Of a stretch of DNA of 64,000 nt, positions 45,942 to 54,675 are shown one piece after another. The notes below the pieces were generated by a model. That model had not been told where the DNA came from. It ran no database searches and worked only from the letters and a program-made list of their open reading frames with translations. Where the stretch lies: positions 124,001 through 188,000 of the forward strand of contig CANMSL010000006.1 of the NCBI GenBank assembly GCA_947500505.1, read 5' to 3'. Made by a program: the position numbers and the translations under genes. Numbering within the stretch: the first letter of the stretch is position 1; the number at the start of each line of letters is the position of its first letter. Source of the DNA: an uncultured Aquimarina sp. Its GTDB lineage: Bacteria > Bacteroidota > Bacteroidia > Flavobacteriales > Flavobacteriaceae.

Positions 45942-47222
45942 ATGAAAATTAATAATCAGCAAATAGCAGACTTAAATAAACTAGAAGAACCTGATCATAG
46001 TATCGCTTTTGACTTTCTCGCAAGCGGGCTTCAAAAGAAGGGGATGGAAACGCACAAAATTGTTTCAAAGCTTCGGGATTTTCAGGTGGCAATTCCCAGT
46101 TGGGCTTTAGGTGCAGGAGGTACTCGCTTTGGAAGGTTTAGCTATGGCGGAGAACCTGCTACTTTAGAGCAAAAACTTGATGACATTGGTATTCTCCACG
46201 CTCTCACCGATACAGCAGGAGCAGTTTCATTACACATACCTTGGGACATTCCGGAAGATTATCAGGCAATCAAAGAGGTAGCATCTTCTCACAATATAGT
46301 TTTTGACGCAGTAAATTCAAATACTTTTCAGGATCAATTACATACTAAAAATAGTTACAAGTATGGCTCGTTAAGCAATACAATTCTTGATGTAAGAGAA
46401 CAAGCTATTCAGCATAATATTGAAGTCATCAATATAGGTCAAAAACTTGGTTCTAAAAGTTTGACCGTCTGGCTTGCAGATGGAGCTAATTTTCCAGGTC
46501 AAAACAATTTTCAAAAAACTTTGGAAAATACTCAAAACAGTCTAAAAAAGATCTACAAATCGGTTCCTGATGACTGGAAAATGTTTATCGAATATAAACC
46601 TTACGAACCTAACTTCTACAGTACCGTGATACAGGACTGGGGAACATCTCTTTTGCTGGCAGAAGCTTGTGGAGAAAAAGCGTATTCACTGGTAGATCTC
46701 GGACATCATTTGCCTAATACCAACATCGAGCAAATTGTAGCTACCCTTTTGTATAAAGGCAAGCTTGGTGGTTTTCATTTTAATGACAGTAAATACGGTG
46801 ACGACGATCTGACCGTAGGATCGATAAAACCATATGCTCTGTTTCTGATTTTTAATGAGCTGGTTTATGGAATGAAGAATAATCCTAATAATCCGGATTT
46901 AGCCTGGATGATCGATGCAAGTCATAATATTAAGGACCCCTTAGAGGATCTTATACAATCATTAGAAGCGATTTTAATTGCCTATGCTCAGGCGCTACTT
47001 ATAGACCAGAAAAAACTAAAAGATGCTCAAGAAAACCAGGATGTAGTGAGATGTCAGGAAATATTACAAGAAGCCTATCGTACAGATGTGAGACCACTTA
47101 TTAAGGAATCCAGACTGCAATCAGGTGCCGCTATGGATCCATTAGCTGTTTATCGATCCTTGAACGTTAGGCAAACCTTGATTAAGGAAAGAGGAAAAAA
47201 TTCAACTGCAACAGGATTATAA
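45942..47222 (+). CDS. rhaI: L-rhamnose isomerase (RhaI type)
   Basis: Converts L-rhamnose to L-rhamnulose in the cytoplasm. The track starts at a TTG (45927); the ATG at 45942 giving MKINNQQIADLNK is a better start, 18 nt after the previous stop. TIM-barrel isomerase with features of the Pseudomonas stutzeri-type enzyme: PSWALGAGGTRFGRF near the start, metal-binding residues in MFIEYKPYEPNFYSTVIQDW, VDLGHHLPNTNIEQIVA, GGFHFNDSKYGDDDL and MIDASHNIKDPLEDLIQS. Length 426 aa fits. This makes the isomerase-family gene 24692 unlikely to be the main rhamnose isomerase. Confidence 0.93.
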   Translation: MKINNQQIADLNKLEEPDHSIAFDFLASGLQKKGMETHKIVSKLRDFQVAIPSWALGAGGTRFGRFSYGGEPATLEQKLDDIGILHALTDTAGAVSLHIPWDIPEDYQAIKEVASSHNIVFDAVNSNTFQDQLHTKNSYKYGSLSNTILDVREQAIQHNIEVINIGQKLGSKSLTVWLADGANFPGQNNFQKTLENTQNSLKKIYKSVPDDWKMFIEYKPYEPNFYSTVIQDWGTSLLLAEACGEKAYSLVDLGHHLPNTNIEQIVATLLYKGKLGGFHFNDSKYGDDDLTVGSIKPYALFLIFNELVYGMKNNPNNPDLAWMIDASHNIKDPLEDLIQSLEAILIAYAQALLIDQKKLKDAQENQDVVRCQEILQEAYRTDVRPLIKESRLQSGAAMDPLAVYRSLNVRQTLIKERGKNSTATGL

Positions 47223-47227
47223 AGGCC

Positions 47228-48619
47228 ATGAGAAAAGTAACAGCAGTTTTTGATATAGGCAAAACCAATAAAAAGTTCTTTCTTTTTGATTCCAATTATA
47301 AAGAGATTTATAAAGAATATACAAAATTCGAAGAGATCAAAGATGAAGACGATTTTCCTACAGAAAACCTTGCTGAACTTCAAAAATGGCTAAAGAATCT
47401 TTTTAATGAGATTTTATCTACTGAAAAATATGACATACAGGCAATCAATTTCTCTACTTACGGAGCTAGTTTTGTTCATTTAGACAAAAAAGGAAATATT
47501 CTTACACCATTATATAACTATTTGAAACCACTTCCGGAAAAGACTATTACGGATTATTATAATTTACACGGAGATCCTCCTAATATAGCAACAGAAACTG
47601 GTTCTCCACCTGCAGAAATGCTTAATTCAGGAATGCAACTTTTCTGGCTAAAGACAACGAAACCCGAAATCTTTAACAAGATACGATACTCATTGCATTT
47701 TCCTCAATATTTATCATTTCTATTCACAGGAATTCCGTTAGCTGAATTTACCAGTATTGGTTGTCATACTTCTCTTTGGGATTATACTACAAATAATTAT
47801 CACCAATGGGTAACCAATGAAAGAATTGATGAAAAATTTCCGTTTCTTGTTCCTACAAACACCGCTATTAAAATGAACTATAGTGGTAAAAACATTCTGG
47901 TAGGCACAGGTATACACGATAGCTCATCAGCTTTAATTCCTTATTTACTGGGAGAAAAAAAACCTTTTGTACTCATTTCCACTGGTACTTGGAGCATAAC
48001 GTTAAATCCTTTCAATTCAGAACCGATTACCAAAAATGATATAGAAAACAATTGTCTTAGCTATCTTAGAATGGATGGAAAACCTGTAAGAGCTACACGA
48101 TTTTTTATGGGTAATGAATATAAGATTCAAGTAAAAAAGCTTTGCCAATACTTTGACAAAGATGAATCCTATCATCATCATATTAAATTTAACAGTAATC
48201 TTTATTTAAAATTAAAATTATATAATCATCATCATTTTAGATTTCAAGAAATTAAACTTCAAGTGAACAACCGGCCAGAAGAGACCAATCTCTCTGTTTT
48301 TAATTCTTTTGAAGAAGCATACCACCAATTAATGATTGAATTAGTAGAAATTCAGGTTCATACTACCAATCTGGCAATCGGTAATAGTGATATAAAAAAA
48401 ATATATATCGATGGTGGCTTTAGTGAAAATGAAATTTTTGTAAAACTAATCGCCTTGAAATTTAAAAAATATAAAGTAAGAACGACAAGATCGCCCTTAG
48501 GTTCTGCGCTTGGAGCTGCAATGGTAATATCCGATCAAACATTGGACTCTCGATTTTTAAAAGATAATTACCAAGTCAAAAAACTAAAACCACCCGTTTT
48601 ACAACAACTATCAGAATAG
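47228..48619 (+). CDS. FGGY-family carbohydrate kinase, probable rhamnulokinase
   Basis: Phosphorylates a ketose, here most likely L-rhamnulose at C1. N-terminal phosphate-binding VFDIGKTNKKFFLFD, INFSTYGASFVHLDKKG, GTGIHDSSSALIPYL and ISTGTWSITLNPF are FGGY features; IYIDGGFSENEIFVKLIAL is the C-terminal adenosine motif. At 463 aa it is a little shorter than E. coli RhaB and belongs to a distinct branch common in Bacteroidota and Proteobacteria. It begins 5 nt after the isomerase and ends 7 nt before the lactate dehydrogenase, so the substrate follows from the operon. Confidence 0.9.
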   Translation: MRKVTAVFDIGKTNKKFFLFDSNYKEIYKEYTKFEEIKDEDDFPTENLAELQKWLKNLFNEILSTEKYDIQAINFSTYGASFVHLDKKGNILTPLYNYLKPLPEKTITDYYNLHGDPPNIATETGSPPAEMLNSGMQLFWLKTTKPEIFNKIRYSLHFPQYLSFLFTGIPLAEFTSIGCHTSLWDYTTNNYHQWVTNERIDEKFPFLVPTNTAIKMNYSGKNILVGTGIHDSSSALIPYLLGEKKPFVLISTGTWSITLNPFNSEPITKNDIENNCLSYLRMDGKPVRATRFFMGNEYKIQVKKLCQYFDKDESYHHHIKFNSNLYLKLKLYNHHHFRFQEIKLQVNNRPEETNLSVFNSFEEAYHQLMIELVEIQVHTTNLAIGNSDIKKIYIDGGFSENEIFVKLIALKFKKYKVRTTRSPLGSALGAAMVISDQTLDSRFLKDNYQVKKLKPPVLQQLSE

Positions 48620-48626
48620 ATTTTAT

Positions 48627-49784
48627 ATGAAATGGTCCTACAACACGAAATATCCATCTATTGATGACCTAAGATCCAGGGCACAAAAACGTATCCCTAA
48701 ATTTGCTTTTGAATATCTTGATGGGGGTTGTAATGAAGATGTTAATCTGCACCGAAATCGATCTGATATTCAGGAAGTAGAACTTAGACCCAATTATCTT
48801 AGTAAACATCAGGGCTCTGCTATGAAAACAGAGCTTTTCGGAAACACATATGATGCTCCATTCGGTATTGCTCCGATTGGTTTACAAGGGTTAATGTGGC
48901 CTAATGCGCCGGAAATTCTTGCCGAAGCAGCTGTAAGACATAACGTTCCTTTTATTTTAAGTACAGTAACAACAAGCAGCATAGAAAGAATTAGTGAAAT
49001 TACAGAGGGTAAATTTTGGTTTCAATTATACCATCCTACAGAGGATCGATTAAGAAATGATATTATCCGAAGAGCCTCAGAGGCTGGAAGTGAAGTACTG
49101 GTTTTGTTATGTGATGTTCCTACCTTTGGCTTTAGACCCAGAGATATCCGAAACGGTCTTGCTATGCCGCCTAAAATGTCTTTTAATAATATACTTCAAA
49201 TTTTGGCAAAGCCTAATTGGGCATTTCAAACTTTACTCCACGGTCAGCCAAATTTTGAAACATTGAAACCTTACATGCCTAAAAATTTGGATCTAAGCGC
49301 TTTAGGACAATTTATGGATCTTACTTTTAGCGGAAGACTTAATGAAGAAAAAATAGCACCTATCAGAGATATGTGGAAGGGCAAAATAGTGCTCAAGGGA
49401 GTTGCAAGCGAAGCAGATACAGAACGCGCAATTAAACTCGGTTTAGATGGCATCATAGTTTCTAATCACGGAGGTAGACAACTAGATGCAGGACAATCCA
49501 CTATCAAACCCTTGAAAAATATTGCAAATAAATACGGAGACAAGATTACTGTAATGATGGATAGCGGGCTCCGTTCGGGTCCAGATATTGCAAGAGCATT
49601 AGCTACCGGAGCAAAATTCACCTTCATGGGTAGATCATTTATGTACGGTGTATCCGCTCTTGGCAAAGAAGGTGGAAATCATACTATTTCTCTTATCAAA
49701 ACCCAGCTACAACAGGTAATGGAGCAAATTTGCTGCGAAAAAGTATCAGATTTCCCAAACCATTTGATTAATCCTGAAATTTAA
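48627..49784 (+). CDS. lldD: FMN-dependent alpha-hydroxy-acid dehydrogenase, probable L-lactate dehydrogenase
   Basis: Oxidises L-lactate to pyruvate using FMN, completing the route from rhamnose to central metabolism. TIM barrel with RAQKRIPKFAFEYLDGGC, FGIAPIGLQGLMWP, the FMN-facing LKGVAS and the catalytic-His motif SNHGGRQLD, then MMDSGLRSGPDIARALATGAKFTFMGR. Length 385 aa is typical. It sits between the kinase (7 nt) and the permease (9 nt). Glycolate or mandelate oxidase activity is possible in this family, but the lactaldehyde-to-lactate step encoded upstream makes lactate the likely substrate. Confidence 0.88.
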   Translation: MKWSYNTKYPSIDDLRSRAQKRIPKFAFEYLDGGCNEDVNLHRNRSDIQEVELRPNYLSKHQGSAMKTELFGNTYDAPFGIAPIGLQGLMWPNAPEILAEAAVRHNVPFILSTVTTSSIERISEITEGKFWFQLYHPTEDRLRNDIIRRASEAGSEVLVLLCDVPTFGFRPRDIRNGLAMPPKMSFNNILQILAKPNWAFQTLLHGQPNFETLKPYMPKNLDLSALGQFMDLTFSGRLNEEKIAPIRDMWKGKIVLKGVASEADTERAIKLGLDGIIVSNHGGRQLDAGQSTIKPLKNIANKYGDKITVMMDSGLRSGPDIARALATGAKFTFMGRSFMYGVSALGKEGGNHTISLIKTQLQQVMEQICCEKVSDFPNHLINPEI

Positions 49785-49793
49785 AAACATCAT

Positions 49794-51197
49794 ATGAGTC
49801 AATTTAACATTGAAGAAGAAATTGAAGGAATAGCAGGAGGAGAATTCGAAAGACAACCTGTTCCTAAAAGTAGTTGGAAGGGTTGGAAAAGTTTTCTGGG
49901 TATGTATGCAGGCGAACATGCCGCAGGAACCGAATTTATGATTGGTCCTTTATTTCTTACTGCCGGAGTAAGTGCTTTTGATCTAATTGTAGGTTTATTA
50001 ATCGGTAATTTACTTGCTGTGGTAAGCTGGAGGTTTCTAACCGCAGAAATTGCAGTTAAAAACAGGTTGACATTATATTATCATTTAGAAAAAATTTGTG
50101 GTAAAAATCTGGTAACTACCTATAACCTCGCAAACGGTATTTTATTTTGCTTCCTAGCAGGAGCAATGATTACCGTTTCTGCTACCGCTGTCGGTGTACC
50201 ATTTGACATGGAGATGCCAAAACTTACGGATACTATGCCCAGCAGTATTAATTGGGTGATTATTGTAATACTAATCGGTGCGGTAATTTCTATAATTGCA
50301 GCGAGAGGGTATGATACAGTGTCTAAAGCAGCCAATTGGATGTCACCGGTAATTGTATCAGCTTTTATTGCCTGCGGCATCGTGGCACTTAATCAATTAG
50401 AGGTTAGAAGTTTTGATGATTTCTGGGCAATTTGGGGAGAAGGATCCGAACCCTTTCCAGGTCAGGTAAAATTTACGTTTTGGCACGTTGTGATATGGTC
50501 ATGGTTTTGTAATGCTGCGATGCATATAGGAATGTCTGATCTCTCTGTATTTCGGTTTGCAAAATCACCATCTGCCGGTTGGACTACCGCTGCAGGGATG
50601 TATGTAGGACATTATATGGCATGGATTGCAGCAGCACTATTATATGCTGTTTATCTTAAATCTCCCGAAGCTCAGGTATTTTTAAGTAATGGAGAAGCAC
50701 CACCGGTTGCGCCTGGTCCCCTGGCTAATAATGCTATAGGGATTTTCGGAATTATTGCGGTTGTATTAGCTGGATGGACTACCGCTAATCCCACTATATA
50801 CAGGGCAGGTTTAGCTTTTCAGGCTATTATACCAAAAGTTTCTACCTTTTGGATAACCATAATCGCAGGGTCTATTGCTACACTTGCCGGCATTTTTCCA
50901 GCCTTTGCAATGAAACTATTAGGCTTTGTAGCTTTGTATGGTTTCATTCTGGCTCCTTTTGGTGCCGTTATAGTTTTTGAGCACTTCTTTGCAAAGAAAG
51001 TAGGGATCATTCCCTTTTATGCAGAAGAAAAGAAAATTAACTTTAATACTTCAGTATTACTTGCATGGATTATTAGTTTTGGTATATTTTATTATATTTC
51101 AGAACAATTTGATGTGTTCTTGTCTTTTGTTACCTTACCTGCTTGGTTAAGTTGCGGAATTCTATACTTAGTCTTCAGTAAGATACTTCAAAAGTAA
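49794..51197 (+). CDS. NCS1-family (purine-cytosine permease-like) transporter
   Basis: Integral membrane permease with about twelve hydrophobic segments. The start GGEFERQPVPKSSWKGWKSFLGMYAGEHAAGTEFMIGPLF and the central SWFCNAAMHIGMSDLSVFRFAKS and GWTTANPTIYRAGLAFQ place it in the nucleobase:cation symporter-1 type. Length 467 aa is usual. It closes the rhamnose operon, 9 nt after the lactate dehydrogenase. NCS1 members mostly carry nucleobases or vitamins, so its presence here suggests either a substrate shift to rhamnose or lactate, or an unrelated hitchhiker. A RhaT-type permease also exists in the window, so the real role is open. Confidence 0.85.
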   Translation: MSQFNIEEEIEGIAGGEFERQPVPKSSWKGWKSFLGMYAGEHAAGTEFMIGPLFLTAGVSAFDLIVGLLIGNLLAVVSWRFLTAEIAVKNRLTLYYHLEKICGKNLVTTYNLANGILFCFLAGAMITVSATAVGVPFDMEMPKLTDTMPSSINWVIIVILIGAVISIIAARGYDTVSKAANWMSPVIVSAFIACGIVALNQLEVRSFDDFWAIWGEGSEPFPGQVKFTFWHVVIWSWFCNAAMHIGMSDLSVFRFAKSPSAGWTTAAGMYVGHYMAWIAAALLYAVYLKSPEAQVFLSNGEAPPVAPGPLANNAIGIFGIIAVVLAGWTTANPTIYRAGLAFQAIIPKVSTFWITIIAGSIATLAGIFPAFAMKLLGFVALYGFILAPFGAVIVFEHFFAKKVGIIPFYAEEKKINFNTSVLLAWIISFGIFYYISEQFDVFLSFVTLPAWLSCGILYLVFSKILQK

Positions 51198-51202
51198 AAC
51201 GT

Positions 51203-51225
51203 CTTTTCAACCATTTTTTGAAAAG
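51203..51225 (+). terminator. Weak terminator of the rhamnose operon
   Basis: An 8-bp stem (CTTTTCAA with TTGAAAAG) separated by CCATTTT, five nt after the permease stop. It is short and AT-rich, so its strength is doubtful. Confidence 0.4.
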
Positions 51226-51343
51226 TATTCTCTAATTTTGAGATACATCAATCACCAAACAATTAAATTTTAGCAGAATTTATAATTGTTTTGGGTACAC
51301 ATCGAACGGATATATGAAGAACCATTGAATATAAAACCTGATT

Positions 51344-52684
51344 ATGTTAAAATTTTACTTTACTTTTTTTTCAGAATTAAGCTTAAAATATTCACTTCTC
51401 ATTTTCCTATGTATCACTAATCTTAAAATTTCTTCGGCTCAAGTTCGAACATCTTCAGCTTCTGAAATCGAATCAATTAAATCTAAAGTAGATTCACTGG
51501 ATAAATTATTTTATGAGTACCGATACTCTAATAGGGATACGGTCGACAGGATCCTGGAAGAGGCATTATCACTAACTAATAGTATAGGTTATAGTAAAGG
51601 GAAAGTAAGGGTTTTAACAAATATTGGAATGAATTTATATTTTAAAGGGGAATACACGAAAGCCCTTTTTAACTTTATAGAAGCATTAAAACTATCGCAC
51701 TCCCTACTTCTTGAAACAAATGATCAAAAGAAAATCAGTGCTCTTGAAGAGCAATTATGCGGAATTCATATAAGTGTTGGAAATACATACAACTACCTAC
51801 AGGAAATTAACCTGGCATTTCTACATTATTCAAAAGCTGAAGAACTCGCTGCCAAAGCTAATGCTAAGGGTACATTAAAGCAGATAATGCTTATGAAAGG
51901 AACCCTTCACCAAAGTATGGGTAATTTTGAACAAGCCAGTACTATTTATTCCGACCTCTTAGCCGAAAAAGACACAACAGACATCACCGATAGAAGTATA
52001 CCTATATTGCATATCAATCTTGGCGAGACCTATTATGAACTCAATAAACTAGAAAAAGCTTTAGATCATAATAGCATTGCGCATGCTCTTTTTAAAAAGA
52101 TGAGTGATAAAATAGGGATGGTTGCCACGCAGCAGGTTTACGGAAAAATTTATCTGGCGCAAAATAGATTGTCCGATGCTCTGTCCTATAGCCATAACGC
52201 ATTATCGGTACTTGATGAAATGGATGACCATAGATCGAGAGCACAGGCGTATTTATTATTAGGACAAATTCACGATAAAACGAAAAAATATGATTCTGCC
52301 GTATATTATTCTCAAAAAAGTTTAGATCTCTCTTTAGTAAATAATCTGGATGAGACCGCCCTAAAATCGTGTGAACATTTACTGGAAATTTATAAATCAA
52401 AAAAAATTAAACATCCGATTGAAGATATTTATAAACTGAATACACTAAATCTTGAGTTGCAAAGCAGATTGTTAAATAAAACGAACGAGATAGAACTTAC
52501 CGATGTTATAAGTAAAGATCCAATTATTGCTGATGAATCAGGATTGCGATCAGATAAATTTCAAATTACCCAAATTCAGGATCGTATCTATATAGTTTTA
52601 TTAGTTTGCCTTGGTATCTTCTTAGCCGAAATTGTTTTTATCAGATTTACCTATAAAAGTAAATCCCAAAAAACTATCTTGTAG
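51344..52684 (+). CDS. Secreted/membrane TPR-repeat protein
   Basis: Sensor-like protein with a signal peptide or N-terminal anchor (about 14-33, ending ISSAQ), several tetratricopeptide repeats over about 60-345 (NIGMNLYFKGEYTKALFNFIEAL, INLGETYYELNKLEKALDHN, LLGQIHDKTKKYDSAVYYSQKSL) and a single membrane helix near the end (IYIVLLVCLGIFLAEIVFI, about 415-435). It stops about ten residues after that helix, without a DNA-binding or kinase domain. The next gene, 19 nt away, carries membrane helices and a LytTR domain. The two look like a split form of the TPR-membrane-output regulators common in this phylum. Signal and target are unknown. Confidence 0.8.
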   Translation: MLKFYFTFFSELSLKYSLLIFLCITNLKISSAQVRTSSASEIESIKSKVDSLDKLFYEYRYSNRDTVDRILEEALSLTNSIGYSKGKVRVLTNIGMNLYFKGEYTKALFNFIEALKLSHSLLLETNDQKKISALEEQLCGIHISVGNTYNYLQEINLAFLHYSKAEELAAKANAKGTLKQIMLMKGTLHQSMGNFEQASTIYSDLLAEKDTTDITDRSIPILHINLGETYYELNKLEKALDHNSIAHALFKKMSDKIGMVATQQVYGKIYLAQNRLSDALSYSHNALSVLDEMDDHRSRAQAYLLLGQIHDKTKKYDSAVYYSQKSLDLSLVNNLDETALKSCEHLLEIYKSKKIKHPIEDIYKLNTLNLELQSRLLNKTNEIELTDVISKDPIIADESGLRSDKFQITQIQDRIYIVLLVCLGIFLAEIVFIRFTYKSKSQKTIL

Positions 52685-52703
52685 AAGCGAAACAAGATTA
52701 CAC

Positions 52704-53504
52704 ATGAAAAAAAATGTTTTGATGATTATTGGAGTTTCTTTAGGAATCTCAGTGATTTTATGGGTTGCTTCTATTTTAGCTATAGTAACCATTCCCAAAT
52801 CAATACTTTTTATTCAATTAACTACGCATTTTCTGGTTACCATAATTCTTTATTCCTTTTTCATTTTTATTCTCTTCAATTATCTAAAACTCAATTTTGT
52901 TAATCGAGAAACTACAAATCAAGTTATTCTTTATTGTATAATATCCCTTATGGTATCAACTTTACATAGCGTTATTTATCATTTTATATATAGTGATACC
53001 GCTCCATCAAATATGGGTAGTTTTAGGATATTTGCAATCACATTTTTGTTCCAAAATGTTTTTTTCATTCCAATACTATTTATTCATAAAAAACGAAAAC
53101 CTTTTTCAGGTTTAAACACCCCTAATTCTTTTAAAAGAAGTCTTCCTGAAGAGAATAAAGATGTCATAGATATTGTAGGGGTTTTGCCTAAAGAAAAAAT
53201 TATATTTTCTGCAAACGACCTTCTTTTCATAAAATCTTCTGATAACTATTCGGAGTTCCACTTTACCGATACTAAAGGCATAAAACGAAAAATACTTAGG
53301 CTAACTTTAAAAAGTATAGAAGAACAATTGAAATGTGATTATATTATTAGAAGTCATAAATCATACATTGTAAATCTAAAACAAGACATTATCATTAAAG
53401 GAAATGCTAATGATACTAAAATATTAATTCAAGATTTTACCATTCCGGTTTCCCGAAGCAGAAGAAATGCTATTTTGGAGTTATATGCAAAGTATTACTC
53501 TTAG
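52704..53504 (+). CDS. Membrane-bound LytTR-family transcriptional regulator
   Basis: Predicted DNA-binding regulator anchored in the membrane. The track starts upstream at 52632, but the ATG at 52704 lies after the preceding stop and gives MKKNVLMIIGVSL. Four hydrophobic segments occupy about residues 5-130. About 160-265 is a LytTR domain (VVxPKEKIIFSANDLLFIKSSDNYSEFHF-like pattern, then LTLKSIEEQLKCDYIIRSHKSYIVNL and IPVSRSRRNAILEL). Length 266 aa. There is no response-regulator receiver domain. It follows the TPR gene by 19 nt and precedes three secreted-protein genes; a hairpin at 53617 separates them, so control of that group is only suggested. Confidence 0.87.
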   Translation: MKKNVLMIIGVSLGISVILWVASILAIVTIPKSILFIQLTTHFLVTIILYSFFIFILFNYLKLNFVNRETTNQVILYCIISLMVSTLHSVIYHFIYSDTAPSNMGSFRIFAITFLFQNVFFIPILFIHKKRKPFSGLNTPNSFKRSLPEENKDVIDIVGVLPKEKIIFSANDLLFIKSSDNYSEFHFTDTKGIKRKILRLTLKSIEEQLKCDYIIRSHKSYIVNLKQDIIIKGNANDTKILIQDFTIPVSRSRRNAILELYAKYYS

Positions 53505-53616
53505 AAAAGGTTACACTCTTCAATTTGAAGTTATTTTATCCCCTTAATCGGAATTTACAACATATACTTTATAATCAAACTCTTACTCTATATTATCACT
53601 GATAATTTATGAGTCA

Positions 53617-53652
53617 TGTGGTGAACGGTAACTTCATTTACCGTTCACCACA
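53617..53652 (+). terminator. Hairpin between the LytTR gene and the next operon
   Basis: A perfect 15-bp stem (TGTGGTGAACGGTAA with TTACCGTTCACCACA) with a 6-nt loop, 112 nt after the LytTR stop and 114 nt before the next start. It may be a terminator. No clear T-run follows, so a regulatory site is also possible. Confidence 0.5.
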
Positions 53653-53766
53653 AATCCAACATTTAACCACAAACCCTTGTAAATCAGCATTTTTATTTTT
53701 TAAAACCTAGTTTTAGTTGAATATTTGAACATCATAAATAATGTACATAAACCAAAAAATCAACTT

Positions 53767-54675
53767 ATGAAAACCAAAACACAAAATCCGATTCTGACAC
53801 TTAGTTTACTACTATTTTTAGGGACATTTATAAGTATTAATGCACAAAGCGTAGTTACCGCAGGATCTGGCTCTAACGGTCTCACTTTACAACTTAATTC
53901 TAATCCCGGAGGCGGTAATTCTCCTTATATTTTATTCGATGCCCTTAATGGAGGCGCAAGCAGTATTTTTATGATGAGACAAGAAACGAATACTTTATCT
54001 CTAAATAGTTATTCCAGCAAATGGACAAATAGAAAAGACGTTATGACATTTACTAACACCGGAAAAGTTGGAATCAACACTAACGCACCGGCTGCTGACT
54101 TAGATGTAAGAGGCAACGCTGTTTTTAGAGACGGAGCCTTAGATATCGCGCTTAGCACTCCGGCGGGTAGAAATGGAATTATTTTTGATTCAGATAATAG
54201 CGGGGACTATTCTAGATTAGATATTTTTAACGTGCCAAATACTACAGAAAGCAGTAGATATTTTAGTCTAAAGTATAATTCTGATTCTCATGGTATTACT
54301 ATTAGAAAAGGAGGAAATGTAGGAATAGGTACCAATGGTCCAGGTTCTTATAAATTAGCAGTAAATGGAAAAGTACGTGCCAAAGAAGTTGTTGTCGAAA
54401 CAGGCTGGGCTGATTTTGTATTCGAAAAAGAATATCAACTTCCTACACTAGAAGAAGTAGAAAATCACATCAAAGAAAAAGGACACCTAAAAGATATTCC
54501 ATCCGCCAAAGAAGTAGAAGAAAATGGGGTAAGCCTTGGTCAGATGGATAGTAAACTATTACAAAAAATAGAAGAACTCACACTCTATATTCTGGAAGAG
54601 AACAAAAAAAGGAAAGGGTTGGAAAGTATCATAAAAACATTAGAGTCTAGGTTGAATGCCTTAGAAACTAAATAA
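53767..54675 (+). CDS. Secreted tail-fibre-like protein with C-terminal coiled coil
   Basis: Surface or extracellular protein of a type common in Flavobacteriia. The track begins at a TTG (53725); the ATG at 53767 starts a proper signal peptide (MKTKTQNPILTLSLLLFLG, ending INAQ). Tail-fibre-like repeats follow (TFTNTGKVGINTNAPAADLDVRG and GNVGIGTNGPGSYKLAVNGKVRAKEVVVE). LEEVENHIKEKGHLKDIPSAKEVEENG precedes a C-terminal coiled coil (LLQKIEELTLYILEENKKRKGLE). About 302 aa. Such C-termini resemble trimerising fibre or S74-type chaperone regions but lack a protease motif that I can see. It overlaps the next gene by one nucleotide. Confidence 0.78.
   Translation: MKTKTQNPILTLSLLLFLGTFISINAQSVVTAGSGSNGLTLQLNSNPGGGNSPYILFDALNGGASSIFMMRQETNTLSLNSYSSKWTNRKDVMTFTNTGKVGINTNAPAADLDVRGNAVFRDGALDIALSTPAGRNGIIFDSDNSGDYSRLDIFNVPNTTESSRYFSLKYNSDSHGITIRKGGNVGIGTNGPGSYKLAVNGKVRAKEVVVETGWADFVFEKEYQLPTLEEVENHIKEKGHLKDIPSAKEVEENGVSLGQMDSKLLQKIEELTLYILEENKKRKGLESIIKTLESRLNALETK

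Noticed and set aside
53725-53766. TTG start of the tail-fibre-like gene
   Set aside because: The signal peptide begins cleanly at the ATG at 53767.
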